In this document: positions 11,661 through 23,250 of the stretch, in pieces
How positions within the stretch are numbered: position 1 is the first letter of the stretch
Layout: each line of letters begins with the position of its first letter
NCBI GenBank assembly: GCA_965153355.1
Contig: OZ231127.1
Coordinates: forward strand, 92,442,001 to 92,506,000
Direction of reading: 5' to 3'
Source of the DNA: Flaccisagitta enflata
Taxonomy: Eukaryota; Chaetognatha; Sagittoidea; Aphragmophora
DNA: 64,000 bases
Position numbers and translations under genes: made by a program
The notes under the pieces: model-generated
Database searches by the model: none
Told to the model about the DNA's origin: nothing
Seen by the model: the letters and a program-made list of their open reading frames with translations, nothing else

Positions 11661-12100
11661 TACACGCGGTATTTTGTCTCAAGAACACTGTTTATAAGAA
11701 CATCAGCCTCAGATTTCGTGAGAAAATTTGAACATTCTAAGAATATGCCGAGGCTCAGATTTTGGTATAAATACATTCTTAAGTACATTTTGATATAATT
11801 TTTTAAGGAAACTATAAAAAGTTGTACAGAATCCTCTGACCTAAAGAATTATTCAACCAATTACCTTTATCATTATCATTTTCAGTAATTTTTTAACTTA
11901 TAAAAACAAAATTTTGCATTAACTGAGAATAGAGGACATTGATTTCATTGATTATAGATAGCTAGCAACTATTATTATGAATCTCCAATACTACAAAAAT
12001 AAGAACATGTTAAGAACGTTTGAGGCTGAAACTGGCTAAAAAAAAAGAACGCTGAGCCTCACTTCAAAAAACAGTGTTCTTATAAAAAATACGGCGTGTA
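11661..12100. mobile_element. Foldback element of about 440 nt
   Basis: Left end TACACGCGGTATTTTGTCTC, then AAGAACACTGTT and GCCTCAGATT; right end mirrors it as AGCCTCACTTC, ACAGTGTTCTTATAAAA and ATACGGCGTGTA. A truncated copy of the right-hand type is seen at about 13562-13590, immediately before the right inverted-duplication arm. Confidence 0.7.
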
Positions 12101-12589
12101 CCTGAAGCCTGACAGAAACTCCCGCAGCGTTATGCAAATTAGGACATAAAACAGAGCTGCTAACAAAATGGAAAAATAAAGATGGTGAGGGCCTTAAAAC
12201 TTGTCCCTCCGTATTGGGTAAGCGGGATAAGAAGCATTTCCTAATTTTTGCTATGTGAAACGCCCAACTCTTGCGTCTGTCCGATGAAAGACAAAGACGA
12301 CAACAACAACAGCAGACAACGACTTTTCCCCCATTCTTTTGGGTTTCTCTTCTGCAGACGTGTGAAGGACGTCTAGAGACGGTTGACTAATTACTTTCCA
12401 AGGCCGATTGGGGGAATGAGGCGTATATATATGAGTACTTCTGTCAGGATGTCAGCCAGCTTGATTAGTGTTCTCTCGTCAGTTTAGCCAGTTATTCTTT
12501 TTTCTTAATTTTTTGTAAACCGTCGAACAAGTGTTGGTTTACATTCGTGTTCAAGGAACGTCACGGAAACTTACATAAAAAACGATTTT

Positions 12590-12690
12590 TTCATGCGTCA
12601 TCGCCTATGTAAAAGAGGGTCCGTCCGTCCGTCCGTCCGTCCATTCGTCTGTCTGTCCATCTGTAAGTCCGTTGCACCCGAAATCTATCA
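12590..12690 (+). mobile_element. HINE-like 5' fragment
   Basis: A degraded hairpin (CATGCGTCATCGCCTATG) leads into AAAGAGGGTCCGTCCGTCCG and CTGTCTGTCCATCTGT. No recognisable tail follows. Confidence 0.5.
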
Positions 12691-13032
12691 TTTCTCAGCT
12701 GTATTTAACCACCTAAATCTTTAAACATGTAGAGACAAATAAGTGTAATATGCCAGATTTCAAGCAGTCTGTCTGTCTGTTTATCCATCTGTCTCTCCGA
12801 GTATCACGAAATTTACTCCACGCTCCAATGACACAGTTGAGATTCATTGTATCTTGTTCTTTTTTTTCACGCCAGTTTTCGGTCGAAAAGTCGGCCTCTG
12901 CTCATCCAGCCTTGTCCCCATAACAATGCTCATTATCTTTTTCCTACCCTTGCCCCAACATTCATACAACTTAACCCCATCAAATATCAACGATTTAATA
13001 CAAACAGAACCTTTCCTGTACGTTTTTGTTTT

Positions 13033-13221
13033 CAGTCACGTGCATACGACTCTAAAACCCGCTGTCTATCGATCCGTCAGTTCCTCAATAACACTATGCT
13101 TTTAAAGTGTTAACATGCGATTTATGTAATACTGCTCCTACCCAAATGGTTGATTAACCTGTTATCACTGCCCCTGCCCAACTGCACTCGACTTGGGTAG
13201 TCGTGTATCCGGTCCTAATTC
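13033..13221 (+). mobile_element. HINE-like element, AGTCGCGTGC subfamily
   Basis: Hairpin remnant TCACGTGCATACGACTCTA, then AACCCGCTGTC, TACTGCTCCTACCCAAATGG, CCTGCCCAACTGCACTCGAC and TTGGGTAGTCGTGTATCCGG. Confidence 0.75.
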
Positions 13222-13740
13222 CGGTTGCAACAGTACCAATAGGCTGATTGTGTCTATAACTTAATTTGCATATTGCAGAAAACATGAACATATTGACGCC
13301 TTACCCTTTCGTCAGCCAGGTTGTATTTTCATTATCTTTTTTCATTGTGAATGGTTTTTGTTGGTTTTTTTTTCAAGACGGTTCATAGATCTTTCGAGTT
13401 CGTCTACGATTATACTATTAGAATCTTCCTCATAGCGTTATGATTGGCTTAAATTTAAGTTCTGGATAGAATTGATAAACGGAAACAATCGAAATCAACT
13501 CAATAGCAATGAGTCGCCTCTGCCATGAATTGAATTCGGATAATTTTGAATGGTTTCCCGGAACACTGTTTTTTGAAGTGAGGCTCAGCTGAAAGAGGTT
13601 AGTCGCAAGATGCTGAAAGAGGCCTCAATGATGGCATGAATTGTTGACACTTATGGGACTTGTTGGCAATCAAATATACAAAATTGTATCATCTATTATC
13701 GAAGAGATAATTAATGAACATTTGGCAATGAAAGTTGAGA

Positions 13741-13821
13741 CACGAGGTGCTGGAGTCTGGAGAGACTTTGGTAATGGTATGGTTGGTCAATATTGGTCAG
13801 ACCTCTCAGCGATATAATTAC
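13741..13821 (+). pseudogene. Decayed copy of CSGALNACT exon 2 end
   Basis: GGAGAGACTTTGGTAATGGT continues through ATG..TGGTCAATATTGGTCAGA to AGCGATATAATTACAG. It matches the last part of the genuine exon 2 (897-960 read on the minus strand) at most positions, but has substitutions and small changes that remove the reading frame. It is on the plus strand, within the part of the right inverted arm absent from the left arm. Confidence 0.6.
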
Positions 13822-13969
13822 AGGTCTGACTAGTTCATATACACTCTTTTCATTGAGTAAGGACAAAAATTATAAGGACATAGGCTAAAATTTTGTCAAA
13901 ATTTAAAAACATTTTAAGGGCAAATCCCAGCTTCACATTTATGGAAAATTTGGTTTTGTACTTCAGATA

Positions 13970-14545
13970 CAGTGGAAATCCGATACAACGGTCATGAAGG
14001 GATTGGTGAATTTTGGTTGTAAAATCCAAATGTTGTCAAATTGAATTACCAAAAAATGGAATACAGTGGTTACTTTTTAGACAATTTTGCAATTTGCAAA
14101 TAGAGCAACGGATTACAGTATAGCCATTGATAGGCCTGCTTTAACATATTCATGAAGCATCATTGCATATATTCTTAATCTGTTTAGTTAGTCCAAAATA
14201 TTACGTACAATAGTTAAAAAAAATCAATTTGATACAAATCATTTTAAACAAAATAACAACAGAGGTTCATTTTTGTTCTACTATTTATGTATTTGACTTA
14301 TAAGTTGGCTAAATGGTAGATTACTAAAATTGCCATCAATTTGATCAAATTATGCATCTATTTCATTAAATCGGGTGTAAATTTCTCAACAGGCTAGAAA
14401 ATAACACTTGTAAATTAGGTTTTGCTGTTAAATCAGATGCTGTTAAATCAGGAAAAGTTAACATTGCAAAAGCCTATAAGATTTTGGGACCTAGGCATCA
14501 TGGTTGCTAAATCGGAAATGCTGTTAAATCAGGTGCCGATAAGGC
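13970..14545. mobile_element. Remnant of a pogo/Tigger-type MITE
   Basis: It begins CAGTGGAAATCCGATACAAC, preceded by TA, and contains GTTGTAAAATCC and later GCTGTTAAATCAGG, TTGCTAAATCGGAAATGC. These are the repeated motifs typical of CAGTnnAAnCC-ended elements. A clean right TIR is not found, so the right boundary is approximate. Confidence 0.5.
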
Positions 14546-15424
14546 ATTAGTCTAGTATCAATTGTTTACTTAAATTAGATTATCATAAATTGAATGAATT
14601 ATCACAAGTCATCATAAATTATAAATTGATTAAATTAAATCATGAATTATGAATTATCGTAAATAAAATGAATTATCATAAATTATCATAAATTAAATAA
14701 TCATAAGAATGTATCTTTGAATAGTAAAATAATCATAATTTGTTTTCATATACTGATTAGATTGTTTCAATAAATACAAATTAATGAGCAGAATAGTATA
14801 TTTGAATAATCAAATACTACACCATGAATATTATATATGGACATCTTCATCTCATTGCGGTGATAAAACATCAATGAAACATTAAGGATAATGCTTAAAA
14901 CATTTTAGCCAAAAATCTGGAAAAATTTAAGGATATCCCAGCCTCAGAAAACTGTTACTGGTCCTTATAAAACAAGAAGAGTGAAGCTGTGAATCCCTAT
15001 TCTTGATCAGTTTTTTCAAATGATAAAAGCAGAAGAAAAAAAAAGTCTTTAAAGAATACAGAAAAGTAAAATCAAAAGCAAAGAATGGCTCTCTGTAACC
15101 AAAGCTGTAATCTGAGAAATATCTCCCCAATCCTTTAAACTGTCATATATGAATGTTCCTGTCAGTTCAGTCCTACTATGCTCACTTAGACACCTACATT
15201 GAAACATTAATACTTACATCCATTATTTCAATCATTATTTTTCTCGCGCTTTTACGCCAGATTCTGAGTTTAAAATTGATTCGAACTGGCACAAATATTT
15301 CGACTTGGACCCTTGTTTTTTTAGGTTAAGAAAACAAGATAACAATCTTTTGTGGCAGATTTGTTGATTGAAAAAGCAACAACAACAACAACAACAAGAG
15401 GCAGAATAACAAAAACAACACTTC

Positions 15425-16114
15425 AAAAATATCACAGAGAGAGAGAGAGAGAGAGAGACAGAGGTGAGAGAAAAGAGAGGCAGAGGAAGGAAGAGAGAGG
15501 ATAGAGAGAGGATAAGAAAAGAAAAGAAATGAGAGAGAATGAGGAAAGAGGAGAGGCAGAGGCAGAGGGAGAAGAACAGGCCGGATGCACGGCTGCCCCA
15601 GTCGCGGCTTATGGGTGGGCAGGGGCAGTGCTGGAGAACGTCACCAGAGCATTTGGGCAGGAGCGGTAGACTCAGAAAGCTCAAAAACGCCGAAAAAGTA
15701 AAATAAACCATTAACAAACAGATGGACATAGCAGGGTGGCAAAGAGACGCGCCAGCACGCGACTAGAAAGAAGAATGAATGGCGACCGGACCCGGCAAGA
15801 GTAAATTTCTCTTAAGGTTTTTGACTCGATTTTTTTTTGGTCCATCTCATGCTCAGCAGTGAAAGGGATCTGTAGAAATAGAAAATGTGGTCGTTCGTGT
15901 GTTTGCGTGAAGGAAAGTTGGAGAGAACGACAGAAATAGATGGAAAGGAAGAAAGACAGAAAGAAAGAAAGAAAGAAAAGAAGAAGAAGAAAGAAGAAGA
16001 ATAAGAAAGAAATAGAAAAGAAAAGAAAAGAAGAAAAGAAAAGAAGAAAGAAAAGAAAGAAAGAAGAAAGAAAGAAAGAAAAGAAGGATAGCAAGAGATT
16101 GAAAGAGAGATAAA

Positions 16115-16177
<63 letters not shown>

Positions 16178-16240
16178 GAAGAAGGAAGGGAAGAAAGCAA
16201 AACACAACGGATGGGAAAAAGAAAGTGAATGAAAGATGGG
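15425..16240. repeat. Purine-rich (GA)n / (GAAA)n tract
   Basis: (GA)n at 15436-15460, GAGGCAGAG repeats to about 15570, and an AGAAAGAAAG tract at about 15950-16190 with AAGAA variants. The opposite strand gives long Ser/Phe/Leu ORFs that are repeat artefacts. It lies in the presumed intron leading to CSGALNACT exon 3. Confidence 0.9.
15576..15770 (-). mobile_element. HINE-like element
   Basis: CAGGCCGGATGCACGGCTGC, CCCAGTCGCGGCTTATGGG, TGGGCAGGGGCAGTGCTGG, CATTTGGGCAGGAGCGG, and terminal CCAGCACGCGACTAGAAAG. It is inserted in the purine-rich tract. Confidence 0.75.
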
Positions 16241-16785
16241 TATTCTTTCACGAAATTAGGCTATAAAGAATGACAGAAGGATAGATAGGAATAAAAGAAA
16301 GTCAGATGTACAAACCCAGCCCACTCAAAGTGAAAAAGCTAGGTCAGGGCGTAGGTCTTCTTGGGGGCGAAGGCACGAGTCAAGACTCAATTTTAAACCA
16401 GACACGAATTTTAATGAAATTAATGAATGAAAAAAAAAAATGAAAGTGAAAGAAATTTAAAAATCTTGTTGGTTAGGCGAGAGAGATTTGATTATGGAAA
16501 AAGAAAACTGTTTGTGAAAGAAAGAAATTTTGATTGTGACGGACGGGGGATTGACATCGGTGTTATAATCTGCTCAAGAGAAAATTGTCAAAAATTATCA
16601 AAAAATAGACAGACAGCAACAACATGGAGGAGGAAGAAGAGTAAAAAGAGGAAGAAGAGGCAGAAAAAAAAAGAGAATGAAGTCTTGGAGTGTGGGTGGG
16701 CCGTTTTTCTACTTTGACAACTTTTATTTTTAAACATTGCATTGTAGTTTTTCTTCTCACTTGAGAATTCAAATGAAAAAAAAAA

Positions 16786-16844
<59 letters not shown>

Positions 16845-17108
16845 TACAGACAGAAAAGACAGAGTGAGAGCATCAAAGACCAGTCGTCATAAAAAGTTAA
16901 TCAAGGGCACGAAAATTTAGAAGAGTATCTTTCAAAATTGAATTCAAGTCACTCATCAAATGATCCTAAAAAAGAAATTAAGTGCAAAAAGCTTAAAAGT
17001 TTATTTGCCGTGAGGCTACCAACTGTGACGTGGACAGTATCTCTCTCTTTTTTTGACCCAGGTGTCTGGCTCTCATTTCCCCTGTTACGTGATTTCAACG
17101 TGATCTCT
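16241..17108. other. Noncoding intronic region
   Basis: No exon supported. It holds AT-rich and purine-rich sequence and a (GA)n at about 16788-16830 running into (CAGA)n. Confidence 0.55.
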
Positions 17109-17878
17109 TTTTAGTTGCGGACACGCAACTCTATAAGACGGCAATTTTTTGAAGGAAAACAAAGTGTTTCACCCTACTTTTTGCATCACTTTCTGGACAA
17201 CAATAGAGCAAGAATGATTTTAAAAGACAAATTGTCTCTAAAGACACTTGGTGTATACATTTCTATCATATTTTGACCTCAAAGGTAATTCTAACTTTGC
17301 AATTCACATGAGAAAAGCAAGAAAATCAAGGTTTTTTATGCATTTTTGCTTACATTTTTTTGTTTGTTCCTGCCGCTGAAATTCTAAGACTCTCAAGTGC
17401 AGGGAAATTTTGCCTTTTCAAAAACATAGTTCTCTTCATAATCGATTTTGAAAGAGAACTATGTTTTTTGTTTTCTCATTTTTTTATTTTCTATGCAATT
17501 TTAGAATTTCAACGAGTCAGTTACCAAAAATGAAATTCTCAGTAATTTTCATTATATTTTCTATATCAATTCTTGCTATATTTGGTTCTATTTTATGTTT
17601 GAATGCAAGTTATGCAAAAAAACATCAATCATGATATATCTCAATGATTATTTCAGTTTAATCATTCAATTTTAACCATTTCAATTTTTGACTTTGGTTC
17701 CCATTGAAACACAAATATTGCCTTAAGAAGAACGCCATCATAAGAGGCTTTGTCCGTCCGTCCGTCGGTTGATCGGTTGGTTGGTTGGTCCGTCACGCTC
17801 GAGTTGAAAAGTGGGAAATCGCGCATTTCCGCCCCTGCCCACCCGTCCGCAACTGGTGGCCGTGTATCCGGCCTTGTT
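17109..17878 (+). mobile_element. HINE-like element split by a MITE
   Basis: Hairpin AGTTGCGGACACGCAACT at 17113-17130 is followed by CTATAA, interrupted at 17137-17740, and resumes with TAAGAGGCTTTGTCCGTCCG, GTTGATCGGTTGG, TTTCCGCCCCTGCCCACC and the tail GTCCGCAACTGGTGGCCGTG ending CCGGCCTTGTT. It is one of the best-preserved AGTTGCGGAC copies: the 3' GTCCGCAACT is an exact complement of the left arm. Confidence 0.9.
17137..17740. mobile_element. PIF/Harbinger-like MITE nested in HINE
   Basis: A 604-nt insertion flanked by TAA on both sides (17134-17136 and 17741-17743), splitting CTCTATAAGAGG of the host HINE. Ends are weakly inverted (GACGGCAATTTTTTG against TGATGGCGTTCTTC). A central palindrome AACATAGTTCTCTT ... 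AAGAGAACTATGTT lies at about 17423-17470. A 3-nt TAA duplication is typical of PIF/Harbinger. No transposase is encoded. Confidence 0.7.
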
Positions 17879-18032
17879 ATCATCAGGAAAATAATCCCAT
17901 TAAGACTAATACAGATGAAATCTCGAAAATCATAAAACTGAGCCGCAATCTCTTTTCCTGTCGGCATGTTTGTCAGTCTCTCATGATTGTTCTGACATTC
18001 TTCCGGTCTCTGTTTAGGTCAAGAAACCCCAA

Positions 18033-18034
<2 letters not shown>

Positions 18035-18078
<44 letters not shown>
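18035..18078 (+). repeat. (GT)n microsatellite
   Basis: About 22 GT units about 140 nt upstream of CSGALNACT exon 3. Confidence 0.95.
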
Positions 18079-18081
<3 letters not shown>

Positions 18082-18218
18082 TTTTGTATGTAAATAATAC
18101 AATCAGTAATAAACTTTTGTGACCAATTACTGGACAGACCATCGTAATGGCCGATGGACTGTGTGACTTGTTGAGAAGCGTTGCCCGCGATGAAAACGCA
18201 ATTTCTTCTCATTTCCAG

Positions 18219-18373
18219 GTTTTGACGAAGAGATTCAGGGTTGGGGCGGCGAAGATGTTGGATTATATCGCAAATACGTGAAAAGTAAGCGCAAAGTGAT
18301 TCGTGCCGTGGACCCAGGAATATTCCACATGTGGCACGAAAAAAACTGTGATCCTAATCTCTCTGCTGATCAG
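18219..18373 (+). CDS. CSGALNACT: Chondroitin N-acetylgalactosaminyltransferase, exon 3
   Basis: A 155-nt exon with acceptor CATTTCCAG and donor GTAATT. It encodes [19 protein letters not shown] through [18 protein letters not shown] to SADQ. WGGED is the signature of the beta-1,4-GalNAc/Gal transferase fold, and FHMWHEK matches the FHLWHEKRC block of CSGALNACT. The first two bases complete a Gly codon begun by the last G of the exon at 897-1071 on the opposite strand. It ends in phase 0. Confidence 0.92.
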
Positions 18374-18834
18374 GTAATTTCGCTTAGAAAGTGTAACAAC
18401 GTAGCGATGAAAGGGCATTTATAACCTAATTTGCATAATGTAGTTTCTCGAATTTCTAATTATCATCAGAGGAAGAAAGTAGCAATAGTCAAATGGAAGT
18501 ATAATTATGATTCAAATGATAGCTCGGTAAGGTTTAAAAGAAAGACAAGCATCTAATTTGCGTTTACGTAGGAATAATCTCAATTTTGAGTTTTAGTTTG
18601 CTCTGAGTTATTAAGATCGATTTATATCTATTAAACCGTGAAATATAAATCAAGTTTGAAATTTCTCCCGGTGTTGCCTTCTAGATTTGGCACCTTGGTT
18701 GACTATCCAGCAACTGGCTCCCAGCTAGTAACTCAGTAAGCTTTTATGATCTCATTGGCATATCACAATTACCGAGTGGTTACCACGTCATATTGCTGTC
18801 ATCTGATGTCATTTCATTCTTTCTCATTTTGCAG

Positions 18835-18984
18835 TATCGCAATTGTATTCGTTCAAAAGCCCTCAACGAAGCCTCTCACGCTCAACTCGGCCTTCTCGCC
18901 TTCAAAGATGAAATTGACATTCATCGAAGTTACTTGAAGAAAGACGAAATCAAAAACATCCCTCAGAGCAAAATCAATCGCTAG
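18835..18984 (+). CDS. CSGALNACT: Chondroitin N-acetylgalactosaminyltransferase, exon 4 (last)
   Basis: Acceptor CATTTTGCAG, phase 0; encodes [19 protein letters not shown] through [17 protein letters not shown] to KINR, then TAG at 18982-18984. The Q-Y-x-x-C-x-x-S-K-A-x-N-E-A-S-H block is conserved at the CSGALNACT C-terminus. No AATAAA is obvious in the next 150 nt. The assembled four exons would encode about 927 residues. Confidence 0.92.
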   Translation, partial: YRNCIRSKALNEASHAQLGLLAFKDEIDIHRSYLKKDEIKNIPQSKINR

Positions 18985-19137
18985 AAAAAAAAAACTCTTC
19001 ACTGAAAGCGTCAAAAACTCTTTCATATAAAAGAGGCAAAATAGTCACTCAAAATAGTCACTGAACATGTTCATTGTCCAATCAACGAGCGAATGTGTGA
19101 TTATAGTCGACACAACATTTATCAGTATTAAAAAGAA

Positions 19138-19332
19138 CATGGCCGGATACACGGCTACCCAAGTCCGGTGAGGTCATCAGACCATTTGGGAAGGAGCAGC
19201 GAGGTTAAGAAAAAAGGATCACAAAAAAGTAAAATGGGACCGACCAACTGATTGACAACCAACGGACGGACAGACTGATAGGTGGACGGACGGACAAAGT
19301 GGGGTGTAGAGTCGTCTAGTCGCGACTAAAAA
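19138..19332 (-). mobile_element. HINE-like element
   Basis: AACATGGCCGGATACACGGC, TACCCAAGTCCGGTGAGG, GACCATTTGGGAAGGAGC, ACCGACCAACTGATTG, CGGACGGACAAAGTGG, and hairpin end GTCGTCTAGTCGCGACT followed by AAAAA. Confidence 0.75.
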
Positions 19333-20085
19333 GAATTGGATCTAGTTGTCTGCTACAGTAACAAGACAAAGTTGTGTTGCAATTGCTTTTGTTCGCGGTG
19401 TTACGCTGAATACCAAGTTCAGTAAAAAAGAATTCTACTCAATATGACTCAATTTTCGAGTAAGGATCAAAGCGACTCACTTCATCTGGGTTTGTCCTTG
19501 AGCCAACATTATCATATTCTTCATCTTAAGATTTATATGATGGTTCTCACTTTCCTCTATCACCATCCCCCATTACTAAGACCATTGCGATGGTTCTCAC
19601 CACTACCACCACAAGTTTCTACATCAGCCTGATCACTTAGACCACCCCAATTACCACAAAGTTATGTGATAGTTCTCACCACCTTATCATCACCACCTCT
19701 CTTTTCCTTAACACAATCACTCGCACAACCACCATCGCCACCCCCCACCATCACCACAGCCAGCCCCCACCATTACCACAAACATTCATGTAATCACCAC
19801 TACACCATCATTAGCATCACCACCACAACTGTCACCACCATTAATTTACACAACCACTCATACGGAGGTTCTTATCACCCCCAATATCACCACTTCCACC
19901 CTCAACCCACGCCCGATGGTTCTCATCACCACCGACACCACCACTTCCACCACCACCTCCTTGCCACAACCACTCCTGAGATAGTTCTCACCAGCCAAAC
20001 CCCAAGAGAGAGATTACATCACCATCTTCATCATGAATGAGAAAGAGAGAGAGAAGGGCTGTGAGAAAAATAGAGCTGGAGGAAA

Positions 20086-20190
<105 letters not shown>

Positions 20191-20589
20191 TAGACAAAAA
20201 AATAAGAAAAGTATGGTGGAGTACAGAGAATAAGAAAAGTCTTGAAGAAAGAATGATATCTTAGCTTTGAAGCTCTCTCTACCGAAGGCACAGAAAAATC
20301 TTCACACTCGATCTATCACAAAGGCAAATACTTAAATCCCACTGAGATTTTTCTTTTATTTCATCGATAATCATTTGAGATGCGATCATCGATACGAATT
20401 CTTTATGATTTCTTGACTATTTTTTTTCTTTTTCTGATTTTCTTTCATTGTTCATCTTTCATAGTGATGGGCTCAAGGGGTGGGGTGCCAATTAAAAAGA
20501 AATGGTAATTTACATTAAAAAATTGAGCATTTTTGATTCTGTAGAACACCATTTGATGTTCAATGATTGTAAATAAAGGAAACCCAACA

Positions 20590-20852
20590 CAGGGCAAAAG
20601 TCGCGGACAGTTTGGCTGGGGCAGTACGTCACAAAATTTGTCACAAAATATGTCACAAAATACCCACACACACACACCTAAGTATGACTTGAAATACCAT
20701 GAAAACGATCAAAACGGCAAAAACATTGCCAAGGAATGGACGGACAGATGAACTGGCCAACAGATGGACGGACAAATGGTGGATGGACAGATGGACGGAC
20801 ATAGCAAGTTTAGCAACGTGTAGACTCACGTATCCGCGACTAAGAATTGCGT
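20590..20852 (-). mobile_element. Degraded HINE-like element
   Basis: GTCGCGGACAGTTTGGCTGG at the left, tandem GACGGACAGATG units in the core and GTATCCGCGACTAAGAA at the right. The usual AACAAGGCC start is not recognisable. Confidence 0.55.
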
Positions 20853-21378
20853 CAATGCCGCATCATGTTGCGTTCTTTAAAACAAATACGCCCTTGGAGT
20901 TGCAGTAGAAAACGGTCAAAAGCCAGCAAATTTGATCTGCGCTCCAAAGGATGTTACAGCGAGTCAGTTGTCATGTAATATTGCCAGGCGCTAGCCGCTG
21001 AACGTGGACGGATCGTCTTACCTCAACGTTTAAGTTATATGGACCTTTTCCCAGTATCATCAGTATTTCTCCTTCTTTTGTTCCCCAAAATGTCCAACTT
21101 CTCTTTGATCCTTTCACCTCTTTTTTTTCTCTTTTGTAAAAAGGAAAGGGAAAACAAAAATCTTGATCTTCTGTGATAACCCATTTCCTTTGATGGAGAG
21201 GCCGATAGCTTTTTTTCTGGTTCTTTTTTTGTTCTTTTTTTTTTTCTAACAAGGCTAGGAGATGCCCAGTTGATGCGATCTCCCAAGAAAAAGCCACGAG
21301 AGATAAGATATTAAAATTGACGTACCAGCAGACCTACCCCCCAAGGTTTTTATAGAGATGCAGGGACACATACCTTGA

Positions 21379-21614
21379 TAAACAAGGCGGGATACACGAC
21401 CAATTAGCACTCACTTGCAGGTGGGCAGGGGCAATAAAGCAGGTCGGGAGGAGCAGTAATGCAAGCGGGAAGGGGCTATATTGTAGGTGGGCAGGGGCCG
21501 TGATGCTAAGAAATCACTATTTTAGCCAATTTTGCGTGATCCAAAATTTCGCATTTCCTACCTAAGGACGGACCTGGACACACTCCCTTATAGAGTCCCT
21601 TAGCAAGTGACTAA
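21379..21614 (-). mobile_element. HINE-like element, AGTCACTTGC stem subfamily
   Basis: Begins AACAAGGCGGGATACACGAC and CACTCACTTGCAGGTGGGC, has duplicated GGTGGGCAGGGGC blocks, and ends TATAGAGTCCCTTAGCAAGTGACTAAAAA. The hairpin's left arm AGTCACTTGC and the sub-terminal copy agree with each other but differ from the other subfamilies. Confidence 0.8.
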
Positions 21615-21636
21615 AAATGCCTTGATCTGTAATGTC

Positions 21637-21850
21637 TTTTTTAGTTGCGGACATACTACTCTGTAAGAGGTTTTGTCTATCCGTCAGTCCGTTTGACAGT
21701 CCGTCCCTCGGTCCGTGAGCGTCCGTGAGCGTCCGTGAGCGTTTCAGATTCTTTTTGTGTATGCGTGGGGGGTTTTGAGGTGTGGATGGAAGTTTGATGC
21801 CCCTGCCCTCGCGTCCGCAATGATATTGTGACCCTGTGTCACTTGTTTCC
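21637..21850 (+). mobile_element. HINE-like element
   Basis: TTAGTTGCGGACATACTACT, CTGTAAGAGGTTTTGTC, three GTCCGTGAGC units, TGGATGGAAGTTTGATGCCC, CGCGTCCGCAATGATATTGT and a terminal GTGTCACTTGTTT. A (CT)n follows at 21868-21921. Confidence 0.75.
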
Positions 21851-21866
21851 CTCCTTTCTATTCACT

Positions 21867-21925
<59 letters not shown>

Positions 21926-23250
21926 TCTCATCCTTTCAGCTCGCATGTCCAACATAAATGTTGATTTCTCGCTAAATTCTTGCCAACAACATTTGAAGCA
22001 CGTCATTGTAGCATAACTGTCACCTGTGCTAAGAAATAAATTCTATGCAATATCATCCATCACTTTGCATCCATCCATCCATCCATCCATCCATCCATCC
22101 ATCCATCATCAATGAATTCTATGCAATACCATCGATCAGTTTGCACCTATTTAGAGATTATCATTTGTGCTACCCTATACTTGTTTGTCAAGTGACAAGA
22201 TCCTAGTTTGATATTGTTAGAGATGAACTTAGGTTTACTCGTGAAATGTGGGAAATATATTTCCACATTTGTCAACCCTTAATTGTCATATCACATCCTT
22301 CGTATTCAAATTCTTTTTCATCACCCCCAAAAACGCATCATTCTAGTTTACATGTATTTTCTTTCTCTGTATTGTTCTATCTTGCTTGATGTTTGTTTAT
22401 ACTCCACTCATTGTCAGTTTTATCATGTTTATTGAAATTGTTACATGCGTTGTACACTCATGGTTAAATGAATTACATGAAAATCATCTTTCGCGCACAT
22501 TTGTTGTCAGAAAAGCAGTTATTGCAAATTAGAGTTCTGTTTGAAGGGGAGAAGTGTCTGATCTTTTGAAGAAAACTACAATAGCGCGCCCCTCTATTTA
22601 ACGCGCCCTTCTTTCTATAGGTGAATGAAAAAAAATATTGCAAATTCTAGGGAGAAAATCAATAAAAATAATGAAAAATACTACACATGGAGTTTGTTCA
22701 ATGGGTATTTGAGAGAAAAAAAGATTTTTTTTTTTCAAAACATGAATTTTTCTAAAGTTCTTACCTAATACATGATAGAAGTAAGATAAAAATGTTGTAT
22801 AACTATACACTTTTGTTTCAAAAGGGGGCGCTAATTAGAGCAGTATATGTCAATATCAAATTTAAAAATTACAAAAGCGCCCTGGGCGCTAATTAGGGCA
22901 AATACCATGTACAAAAAAGATGAAAAGAAAGTAATACAAAAGAAGATATCAAATTTTGTGACCCTGACGGTTTTTTTTCAAGTGAGTATTTTCCCCACTT
23001 ACTAAGTTGAAACAATTGTATCACAATATCCCAAGAACATACACCAAGGAAATGATGTCCCATAAAAATGTCCTTAGATCTTAGATCCCAGAAGCATACA
23101 CAAAGAACATGATTTCGCTGAGACAAATCTCCAGGACATGATCTCTCCAAAAAACTTCATAAATGATCAATCCATCACGAGGCGATACCCCGAGGACATG
23201 ATGATGTCGGGAATGTATTGTTTCAGTTCATTAAGGACACGCTAGTCCCT

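Larger units (their letters stand above)
13590..15424. repeat. Right arm of inverted duplication
   Basis: This is complementary to 1-896 but about 1 kb longer, owing to an extra block at about 13730-14783 that holds a decayed exon-2 copy and a MITE remnant. In plus orientation it starts with GTTAGTCGCAAGATGC, i.e. the donor-side intron sequence that should follow CSGALNACT exon 2, and leads toward exon 3 at 18219. It is AT-rich and has no ORF. Confidence 0.85.

Noticed and set aside
12847-13113. Overlapping plus-strand ORFs of 83-88 codons
   Set aside because: No domain, splice context or homology recognised, and they run into a HINE copy.
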